Positions 1-4,968 of a DNA stretch of 5,053 nucleotides are shown piece by piece; positions within the stretch are counted from its first letter, which is position 1, and each line of letters starts with the position of its first letter. A program made the translations under genes and the position numbers. A model generated the notes under the pieces. It saw only the letters and a list, made by a program, of their open reading frames with translations, was not told the DNA's origin and did not search any database. Origin of the DNA: Deltaproteobacteria bacterium (GTDB lineage: Bacteria; Desulfobacterota; Desulfobacteria; Desulfobacterales; JAFDCJ01); contig JAJRVC010000192.1 of NCBI GenBank assembly GCA_024277475.1, forward strand, positions 1 to 5,053, read 5' to 3'.

Positions 1-972
1 ATTTTAAAAAATTTTGACAGTAACTACCGCTTGGGAAACGGCCCTTATTTTGTGGTGGAAGGCGATGAATATGATACGGCCTTTTTTGACAAAGGACCGA
101 AGTTTTTGCACTTTCATCCCCAAATGGCGGTGTTGACCAGTGTCGAATTCGATCATGCCGATATTTTTCATGACTTGGATCACGTAAAAAAGACATTTAA
201 AAACTTTATTTGCGGTCTTTCCAAGTCCAGTTTGCTGCTTGCCTATGATGGCGATAAAAACGTGCCCGGACTTATCGCCAACTCCAGTTGCCGGATCGAA
301 AACTACGGTAAAAATACGAGCTCCCCCTGGTGTCTGGGATCCATTTCTTTTGAGTCGCCCTGGACGGCTTTTGAAGTCCTAAAAAACAATAAATACTTTG
401 CAGCCTTCAAAACGAAGCTTTTCGGCGAACACAATTTGCTCAATGCGCTGGCGGTTATTGCCATTGCGGACCAATTGAAAATCCCGTTGCAGATCATCGC
501 CGGTGCCTTGGAAACCTTTGAAGGGATAAAGCGGCGGCAGGAAATCCGGGGAAAAAAACGGCAGATTACGGTGATTGATGATTTTGCTCATCACCCCACT
601 GCTGTGCGGGAGACCGTACGGGCGGTAAAATCGTTTCATTCCAATGGCCGTTTGATCGCTGTGTTTGAGCCCAGAACCAACACCAGCATGCGCAATATAT
701 TTCAAAACGAATATCCGCAATCATTTGAAATGGCGGATCTCATTTGTATCAGACAACCCCCATTGCTGGAAAAAATTCCAGCCGGCCAGCGGTTTTCTTC
801 AAGACAACTGGTAAATGATCTGAAAAATCGCGGAAAAGATGCCCACTATTTTACGGATACCGACGCCATTATCGCGTTTTTATCGACAACTGCCAGGCCC
901 CAGGATCTTATTCTCATCATGTCAAACGGCGGGTTTGACAATATCCATGAAAGATTGTTGGAATCATTATAA
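1..972 (+). CDS. mpl: UDP-N-acetylmuramate:L-alanyl-gamma-D-glutamyl-meso-diaminopimelate ligase, C-terminal part (5' end outside window)
   Basis: This cytoplasmic Mur-ligase-family enzyme joins recycled murein tripeptide (L-Ala-gamma-D-Glu-meso-DAP) to UDP-MurNAc with ATP, returning it to peptidoglycan synthesis. The frame is open from base 1, so about 323 codons are present. The family is about 450-460 residues, and the N-terminal Rossmann-like domain and the ATP P-loop (GTHGKTT-type) lie before the window. Counting from base 1, visible Mpl hallmarks are EGDEYDTAFFDK (residues 20-31), SVEFDHADIFHDL (47-59), GEHNLLNALA (142-151, end of the Mur central domain), EGIKRRQEIRG (174-183), DDFAHHPTA (193-201, start of the C-terminal domain), EPRTNT (223-228) and MSNGGFDNIHERLL near the end. 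The DFAHHPT and EPR(T/S)NT signatures separate Mpl from MurC. A TTG at base 31 is internal and not a start. There are no internal stops or frameshifts. Its presence implies meso-DAP peptidoglycan and a Gram-negative-type recycling route. Identity is confident. Confidence 0.95.
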   Translation: MLKNFDSNYRLGNGPYFVVEGDEYDTAFFDKGPKFLHFHPQMAVLTSVEFDHADIFHDLDHVKKTFKNFICGLSKSSLLLAYDGDKNVPGLIANSSCRIENYGKNTSSPWCLGSISFESPWTAFEVLKNNKYFAAFKTKLFGEHNLLNALAVIAIADQLKIPLQIIAGALETFEGIKRRQEIRGKKRQITVIDDFAHHPTAVRETVRAVKSFHSNGRLIAVFEPRTNTSMRNIFQNEYPQSFEMADLICIRQPPLLEKIPAGQRFSSRQLVNDLKNRGKDAHYFTDTDAIIAFLSTTARPQDLILIMSNGGFDNIHERLLESL

Positions 973-1142
973 AATTTCTTCACTTGTTGTCTGATATAGC
1001 CCCTTGAAGGCCTGATCCTTTTCTAATTTATTTTTCTGACGGAATCAACTGGATGGGCAGGAGATAGCCGTACTAATGGAAAAATCCTGGTGATCCCGTA
1101 AATCCTGTCTAAATAAATTTTTCATATAGGTATCAAAAAGTC
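973..1142. other. Intergenic spacer between mpl and the small membrane-protein gene
   Basis: These 170 bases are AT-rich and contain no convincing ORF. They hold a small CCTT-G-AAGG dyad without a following T-tract that would make a clear terminator, and the 9-bp tandem repeat annotated separately. I see no convincing sigma-70 promoter for the downstream gene, which may therefore depend on an unrecognised promoter or on read-through from mpl. Confidence 0.5.
1083..1109. repeat. Three degenerate 9-bp tandem units (consensus AATCCTGTN)
   Basis: The units are AATCCTGGT (1083-1091), GATCCCGTA (1092-1100) and AATCCTGTC (1101-1109), laid head to tail without gaps. They are followed by TAAATAAATTTTT. 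From memory, short tandems of AATCCTGT-like units recur between genes in many unrelated bacterial genomes. That recollection was not checked here. They lie 34 bp upstream of the small membrane-protein start codon. No function can be read from the sequence. Confidence 0.55.
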
Positions 1143-1466
1143 ATGTCTGAAACCGGCCAACTTATTTTAGGTATTTGCATTATGCTGGCTGTAATAATTT
1201 TGACCCGGAAGTATCAAGGGTGGAAGATAAAGCGAGCTTACCTGATTATTATTGATGATCTCAAGGGAAAGGGCGCGCTGGATGCGAAATCAGCCGTAGA
1301 ACTCCGCTATGCCCGGAGAAATTTGCTCAGGATCGGTTTGAAAGACCACCGGACAGCCGCACTGAAGTCACTGGTCATTGATAAAATTGTCGGAATGTCG
1401 GAGGACGGCAGATACTACCTGCTCGATAGGACAATTCAAAGGCGTGCGAAGCCCGGATCCGGCTAA
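1143..1466 (+). CDS. Small single-pass membrane protein of unknown function
   Basis: I do not recognise a named family. The 107-residue product begins with a short polar segment (MSETG), then one hydrophobic stretch at about residues 6-21 (LILGICIMLAVIIL core). A positively charged segment follows (RKYQGWKIKR), which by the positive-inside rule predicts an outside N-terminus and a cytoplasmic body. Residues 32-96 are predicted largely helical (AYLIIIDDLKGKGALDAKSAVEL..YARRNLLRIGLKDHRTAALKSLV) and end in a short GRYYLLDR strand-like element. This layout is compatible with a small winged-helix-like domain, but that is a guess. The C-terminus is basic (QRRAKPGSG). The ATG at 1143 has only a weak AGG at 1128-1130 upstream, so translation initiation may be poor. 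It is called a gene because it has a coherent anchor-plus-domain architecture, and no competing gene overlaps it. It converges on abfD, which ends 162 bp downstream. Confidence 0.7.
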   Translation: MSETGQLILGICIMLAVIILTRKYQGWKIKRAYLIIIDDLKGKGALDAKSAVELRYARRNLLRIGLKDHRTAALKSLVIDKIVGMSEDGRYYLLDRTIQRRAKPGSG

Positions 1467-1628
1467 TTGGGCTTGAACCCTGGTAGGCGGGCCGCAGTTT
1501 GGGGTGCCCGGGTGCCGGGCGCTGGTTGAAAGGCAATGCGGTTAGTGATTCAAGGGCATGGGTCAATGTCGAACCATTTCGAATTATGTGCTTCGGATTT
1601 CGTATTTTCAGCTTGTCCGGGTCCCGGG
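1467..1628. other. Convergent intergenic region, no gene seen
   Basis: This 162-bp spacer separates two converging genes. Its left part is GC-rich and contains the perfect 5-bp inverted repeat GCCCG-GGTGC-CGGGC (1506-1520), which has no T-tract on either side. Its right part contains degenerate TTCG(A/G/T)ATT iterations (1577-1608) and a CCGGGTCCCGGG block (1618-1629). No canonical rho-independent terminator is visible for either gene. Confidence 0.5.
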
Positions 1629-3095
1629 TCATTCTTTTTGCGTTTGTCTTTTTTCCGGAATTCCAGCCAGGGCCTTGGCAAGCTTTACTTTTTCAGCCAG
1701 TTTTCCTTCGCGTAAAATCATGATGCGCTGGGCCTGTGGAGATCCGGCCCCATGCATGGATTCGACCATGGCCGTACCTCCGGTCATGGCTTCAATTAAA
1801 CGTCCGATCTTAATACGGTCTTTGACCGGGATACCGGCCACACCGCTAAAGTATTTGCGTAACAGATGTCCGACATCTTCGCTCTCGAGATCGTATTCGC
1901 TGGGCAGTGTTGCAATGAAGCCGCCGGCGATATCGGTGGCCAGGCGGGCTACCTCGAAGTGAAAGCGGGTAACATTCTGCTTGCACACATTGGCCAGCAT
2001 GGTATCCACCATATAAGCGCCGGACGGCGTCGGCGTACCTTCAGCCGAACAGGCGATGGAGGAACTGTAGAGAGTTTCGCTGAGATGAATCATCTCGGTG
2101 ACCTTGTCTTTGATATGTGATCCCCCGGCGGTGCCCTGAATCTGGGCCAGATAGCTGACGGCGCCGGTCAGAACATCCATCAGCCCGGTTTTACAGGCGC
2201 CGTAGTTCGCCCGGTGATGGGCGGCAAAACGATAGACGAGGGAACCGGCAAACTCATTTTCACCGTCCATGAAAATTCTGTCATTTGCAACGAATACATC
2301 TTCAAACACGAGGACGGCCTCGCCGCCGACCACACCGAATCTGGGTTTACCCACATCGATCCGCTCGAGTTTGTCCCGACGGTCATCACCGGCCTGGCGA
2401 CCGAAGATCATGGTAATACCGGGTGCATTGATGGGTACGGCGCAGACGATGGCATTATCTTTTGAGCGTTCATCCAGCGCGGTGGTCGGCATGACCAGGA
2501 TTTCGTGGGAATTGACGGCCCCGGTCATGTGCAGCTTGGCGCCCCGGATGACGACCCCGTCATCGCGATGCTCGACGACGCGAACGTACTGATCCGGATC
2601 AGGCTGATCGGCCGGTGATTTGGATCGATCGCCTTTGGGATCGGTCATGGCACCGACAACCATCAGGTTTTCATCCTGAATGAAGGTCAGCCATTTTTTA
2701 AAGCGTCCTAAATAATCCGTTCCGCATTTTTGATCGATTTCGTAAGCTACGGAATAAACGGCGTTAATGCCGTCAAGTCCGACGCAACGCTGAAAACACG
2801 TGCCTGTCTTCTGCCCGAGAACCCGCAGCAGTTTGATTTTTTTAATCAAATCTTCAATGCCCTGGTGAACGTGGGTAAACCGGCTGATGGTTCGACCGCT
2901 CAGATGGGAAGTGGCCGTAGCCAGGCCCTTGTACTTAGCATTGCCGGCCAGAGCATAGGTCATGGCGGCGGCGCGCACATGAGGTGCAGTGGCCGAATGA
3001 CGTGTAACGTCTTCGATACGCTTTCCCTTGTAGTATATAATCGGTTTAAGACGGCGCAAACTGTCGATGTACTCAGCCCCGTTTGTTAATTTCAT
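1629..3095 (-). CDS. abfD: 4-hydroxybutyryl-CoA dehydratase / vinylacetyl-CoA delta-isomerase family enzyme
   Basis: This is a cytoplasmic, oxygen-sensitive FAD and [4Fe-4S] enzyme of the 4-hydroxyphenylacetate-3-hydroxylase / acyl-CoA dehydrogenase fold. In characterised homologues it dehydrates 4-hydroxybutyryl-CoA to crotonyl-CoA by a ketyl-radical route and isomerises vinylacetyl-CoA. The 488-residue product matches the roughly 490 residues of the Clostridium aminobutyricum enzyme and is recognisable along its length: LGQKTGTCFQRCVG (93-106), GAMTDPKGDR (148-157), VIRGAKLHMTGAVNSHE (182-198), IACSAEG (347-353), LANVCKQNVTRF (367-378) and ESMHGAGSPQAQRIM (445-459). Cluster ligands C100, C104, H294 and C301 (H-x6-C) align with C99, C103, H292 and C299. 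T191, E259, Y298, K302 and E445 match the proposed active-site residues. Flavin hydroxylases of the same superfamily lack the cluster, so the dehydratase reading is preferred. A short loop near residue 408 is missing relative to the clostridial protein. AGGAGG (3100-3105 on +) lies 4 nt from the ATG and fixes the start. The substrate in this organism is inferred, not shown. Confidence 0.9.
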   Translation of the reverse strand: MKLTNGAEYIDSLRRLKPIIYYKGKRIEDVTRHSATAPHVRAAAMTYALAGNAKYKGLATATSHLSGRTISRFTHVHQGIEDLIKKIKLLRVLGQKTGTCFQRCVGLDGINAVYSVAYEIDQKCGTDYLGRFKKWLTFIQDENLMVVGAMTDPKGDRSKSPADQPDPDQYVRVVEHRDDGVVIRGAKLHMTGAVNSHEILVMPTTALDERSKDNAIVCAVPINAPGITMIFGRQAGDDRRDKLERIDVGKPRFGVVGGEAVLVFEDVFVANDRIFMDGENEFAGSLVYRFAAHHRANYGACKTGLMDVLTGAVSYLAQIQGTAGGSHIKDKVTEMIHLSETLYSSSIACSAEGTPTPSGAYMVDTMLANVCKQNVTRFHFEVARLATDIAGGFIATLPSEYDLESEDVGHLLRKYFSGVAGIPVKDRIKIGRLIEAMTGGTAMVESMHGAGSPQAQRIMILREGKLAEKVKLAKALAGIPEKRQTQKE

Positions 3096-3099
3096 AGTG

Positions 3100-3105
3100 C
3101 CTCCT
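3100..3105 (-). promoter_or_regulatory. Ribosome binding site of abfD
   Basis: A perfect AGGAGG on the minus strand lies 4 nt before the ATG at 3095. It is much stronger than the other initiation regions in the window and settles the abfD start. Confidence 0.85.
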
Positions 3106-3140
3106 GGTGGGAGTTATACTCCCTGATTAAAGTATTTTCT

Positions 3141-3333
3141 TTACCAGATTGTCCACCCGCCGTTGACATAAATTGTTTGCCCAGTGATAAAATCCGACGC
3201 CGGTGAAACTAAAAATATAATGATTCCCTCCATCTCCGTCAGGTAGCCCAACGTCCCATGGGGGTGTGTCCTTTGATAAATTCAAATTGTTGTTAAAGCT
3301 GTTGCACACCTCTGCCCATTCTTCAAATAGCGT
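3141..3333 (-). pseudogene. 3' remnant of a short-chain dehydrogenase/reductase (SDR) gene, truncated and frameshifted
   Basis: On the minus strand, one frame gives LFEEWAEVCNSFNNN and NLNLSKDTP. A second frame then continues as LGYLTEMEGIIIFL followed by SPASDFITGQTIYVNGGW, ending TIW and TAA at 3141-3143. The last block is the classic SDR C-terminus (ITGQ..xVxGGW). SDRs are NAD(P)-dependent oxidoreductases of about 250 residues, and only about the last 64 codons survive here. The TGxxxGxG, NNAG and YxxxK motifs are absent, and no matching sequence is seen further upstream. The frame changes at or near a C5 run (3260-3264 on +), where one extra base would suffice. In the first frame a stop lies immediately upstream (3334-3336). 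The relic ends 45 bp before abfD on the same strand, so the intact gene was probably an operon partner of abfD. Which SDR subfamily it was cannot be told. Confidence 0.8.
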
Positions 3334-3335
3334 TT

Positions 3336-3364
3336 ATTATTATTAAATGCTGAACTGGTGTCAA
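3336..3364 (-). promoter_or_regulatory. Predicted sigma-70 promoter for the abfD transcript
   Basis: On the minus strand a perfect -35 TTGACA (3359-3364 on +) is followed after 17 bp by AATAAT (3336-3341), which matches TATAAT at 5 of 6. Transcription would start near 3329. It would run through the SDR remnant and reach abfD with a leader of about 230 nt. The strong consensus fit and orientation support the call, but it is untested. Confidence 0.65.
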
Positions 3365-3503
3365 GTTTTTTCACCTGAAGCCCGTGACGTACAGTCACAA
3401 CCGGACCGGCAGCATCAAGGCTTTGGAATTGTTTCATGCTAAAGCGGAAAGGTTTGAATTGTCATTGCCATCCGGATAAAAATTACTCCTGTTTTCGATA
3501 TTG
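3365..3503. other. Divergent intergenic region between the two promoters
   Basis: No gene is seen on either strand in this stretch between the leftward abfD promoter and the rightward gdhA-like promoter. It contains the dyad annotated separately, a CCGG-A-CCGG palindrome (3401-3409), and an imperfect direct repeat of AAGGCTTTGGAATTGTTTCAT (3417-3437) and AAAGGTTTGAATTGTCAT (3448-3465). No trace of the missing 5' part of the SDR gene was recognised here. Confidence 0.5.
3384..3398. promoter_or_regulatory. Candidate operator: perfect dyad GTGAC-N5-GTCAC
   Basis: The two 5-bp arms are exact inverted repeats around a 5-bp centre. The dyad centre (3391) lies about 62 bp upstream of the predicted abfD start point, a position typical of upstream-bound activators. 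The half-sites resemble CRP/FNR-family sites (GTGA..TCAC), but the GTGA-TCAC gap is 7 rather than the usual 6, so assignment to that family is uncertain. Confidence 0.4.
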
Positions 3504-3533
3504 TTGACATTTAGCCGTAAAACCGCATATGGT
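3504..3533 (+). promoter_or_regulatory. Predicted sigma-70 promoter for the glutamate dehydrogenase gene
   Basis: A perfect -35 TTGACA (3504-3509) is followed after 18 bp by TATGGT (3528-3533), which matches TATAAT at 4 of 6. Transcription would begin near 3540 and leave a leader of about 38 nt before the ATG at 3578. The call rests on the -35 match and its position just upstream of the gene. Confidence 0.55.
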
Positions 3534-3568
3534 ACGGGCTGGCAAAACAACACGTGAAGCGACTATTT

Positions 3569-3573
3569 GGAGG
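3569..3573 (+). promoter_or_regulatory. Ribosome binding site deciding the gdhA-like start
   Basis: GGAGG lies 4 nt upstream of the ATG at 3578. The alternative in-frame GTG at 3554 has no such site and would add eight residues that include the ribosome binding site itself, so the ATG is chosen. Confidence 0.85.
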
Positions 3574-3577
3574 ACAC

Positions 3578-4927
3578 ATGTCATATATTCTGGAAGCCAT
3601 CAAGGCAAGAGATCCGTACGAAAGGGAGTATTACCAAGCCGTCAAGGAAGTTACCGACAGCATCCAGCCGGTTTTGGATCAAAACCAACAATACCGCCGG
3701 GCGGCTGTTTTGGAAAGAATCGTCGAACCTGAACGTGTTATCACCTTTCGGGTACCGTGGCTGGATGACCAGGGAAAAGTAAATGTCAATCGCGGGTTTT
3801 GTGTAGAGATGAGCAGCGCCATCGGCCCCTATAAAAGTGCTTTACGGTTTCATCCCTCTGTCAATCAAAGCATTCTAAAGTTTTTAGCCTTCGAACAGGT
3901 TTTTAAAAACGCCCTGACCGCCCTGCCGCTGGGAGGAGGTGCAGGAGGCTCGGACTTTGATCCCAAGGGTAAATCCGATGACGAAATGATGCGATTTTGC
4001 CAGAATTTTATGACGGAACTTTATTTGCATATGGGTCCCAATACGGATATTGCCGCCGGCGACATCGGTGTGGGATCCAGGGAAATCGGATATCTTTTTG
4101 GGATGTACAAAAGATTGAGCAATGAATTTACCGGTGCTTTGACAGGCAAGGGCTTAAACTGGGGTGGCAGTCTGATGCGCACCCAGGCGGCCGGCTACGG
4201 ATGCGTTTATTTTGCGGCCGAAATGCTGGCTACCCGCAATATGACCCTTGACGGCCAGGTTTGTCTGGTCTCCGGCGCTGGTAATGTGGCCCAGCATACT
4301 GCCGAAAAACTGATCGAACTGGGTGCTAAAGTTATCACTCTTTCGGATTCTTCCGGATATGTTTATGATCCGGAAGGTATCGATAAAGACAAACTGGCCT
4401 ATGTGAAGCAGTTAAAAAATATCCGACGCGGCAGAATCCAGGAGTATGTTGATAAATATCCCGGTGCTGTATATACACCGGCCGACGCCAATTCGGATTT
4501 CAATCCGTTATGGGGGCACAGGGCCGCTTGCGCGTTCCCCTGCGCCACCCAAAATGAAATTTCCGAACAGGATGCCTACGCAATTATCAATAACAATGTC
4601 AAGTTGATCTGTGAAGGTGCAAATATGCCCTGCACCCCTGAAGCTACAGATATCTTTATAGACAAGGCGATTCTATATGCCCCGGGAAAGGCGGCCAACG
4701 CCGGCGGTGTCGCGGTTTCCGGTCTGGAAATGGTACAGAACAGTATGCGACTCAACTGGCTCGACAAAGAAGTGGATCAGCGCCTTAAAATTATCATGAA
4801 AGGGATTCACAAAACCTGTCTGGATGCGGCTGAAGCCTACTCCACCCCCGGCAATTACCTGAACGGAGCCAACATTGCCGGCTTTGTTAAAGTGGTGGAT
4901 GCCATGCTCGATCAGGGAGTGGTGTAA
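3578..4927 (+). CDS. gdhA: Glutamate dehydrogenase family protein (hexameric, NADP-type) lacking the catalytic lysine
   Basis: Family members reversibly convert 2-oxoglutarate, ammonium and NAD(P)H to L-glutamate in the cytoplasm as homohexamers. The 449-residue product has family length and aligns throughout with E. coli GdhA. The N-terminal catalytic domain shows LERIVEPERVITFRVPW, RFHPSVNQSILKFLAFEQ and GGSDFDPKGKSD. The dinucleotide domain shows SGAGNVAQ (232-238 region) and SDSSG (256-260), the latter as in NADP-dependent E. coli GdhA. PCATQNE, EGANMP, APGKAANAGGVAVSG and the terminal NGANIAGFVKVVDAMLDQGV are typical. K86, Q107, K110, D162 and S381 match substrate or catalytic positions. 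However, the GGGKGG motif reads GGGAGG: A122 (codon GCA, 3941-3943) replaces the catalytic lysine (K125 in Clostridium symbiosum, K128 in E. coli). GPYKGG reads GPYKSA (S87, A88), and the RPEATGYG threonine is A205. The reading frame is intact with no sign of decay. Family assignment is firm, but glutamate dehydrogenase activity is doubtful. Confidence 0.9.
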   Translation: MSYILEAIKARDPYEREYYQAVKEVTDSIQPVLDQNQQYRRAAVLERIVEPERVITFRVPWLDDQGKVNVNRGFCVEMSSAIGPYKSALRFHPSVNQSILKFLAFEQVFKNALTALPLGGGAGGSDFDPKGKSDDEMMRFCQNFMTELYLHMGPNTDIAAGDIGVGSREIGYLFGMYKRLSNEFTGALTGKGLNWGGSLMRTQAAGYGCVYFAAEMLATRNMTLDGQVCLVSGAGNVAQHTAEKLIELGAKVITLSDSSGYVYDPEGIDKDKLAYVKQLKNIRRGRIQEYVDKYPGAVYTPADANSDFNPLWGHRAACAFPCATQNEISEQDAYAIINNNVKLICEGANMPCTPEATDIFIDKAILYAPGKAANAGGVAVSGLEMVQNSMRLNWLDKEVDQRLKIIMKGIHKTCLDAAEAYSTPGNYLNGANIAGFVKVVDAMLDQGVV

Positions 4928-4968
4928 CGGGATGAAGAAATTCTTGAATTTAGATTTCACACCCCGTT
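4926..4968 (+). terminator. Weak nested hairpin after the gdhA-like gene
   Basis: Three nested complementary pairs can be read: AACGGG/CCCGTT (4926-4931 with 4963-4968), TGAA/TTCA (4933-4936 with 4956-4959) and AAATT/AATTT (4938-4942 with 4947-4951). The stem is interrupted and followed by AAAATT rather than a T-tract, so it is not a canonical rho-independent terminator. It starts on the stop codon itself. Bases 4969-5053 hold only AT-rich sequence with no gene seen. Confidence 0.3.

Noticed and set aside
31..33. TTG at base 31 as the start of mpl.
   Set aside because: The frame is open to base 1, the sequence before it is conserved in Mpl, and the essential ATP-binding N-terminal domain must lie upstream of the window.
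379..720. A 113-residue minus-strand ORF opposite mpl.
   Set aside because: It overlaps conserved mpl motifs on the other strand and has no recognisable features of its own.
1506..1520. GCCCG-GGTGC-CGGGC inverted repeat as a terminator for the converging genes.
   Set aside because: The stem is only 5 bp and no T-tract follows on either strand.
2730..3089. A 119-residue plus-strand ORF opposite abfD.
   Set aside because: It lies wholly antisense to well-conserved abfD codons and shows no recognisable protein features.
3127..3309. A 60-residue minus-strand ORF upstream of abfD as a real small gene.
   Set aside because: Its first part is SDR coding sequence in frame, and its second part is the SDR C-terminus read out of frame. 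It is explained by the frameshifted remnant.
3554..3577. GTG at 3554 as the start of the glutamate dehydrogenase gene.
   Set aside because: There is no ribosome binding site before it. The GGAGG at 3569-3573 lies inside the proposed extension and serves the ATG at 3578, which gives the normal family N-terminus and length.
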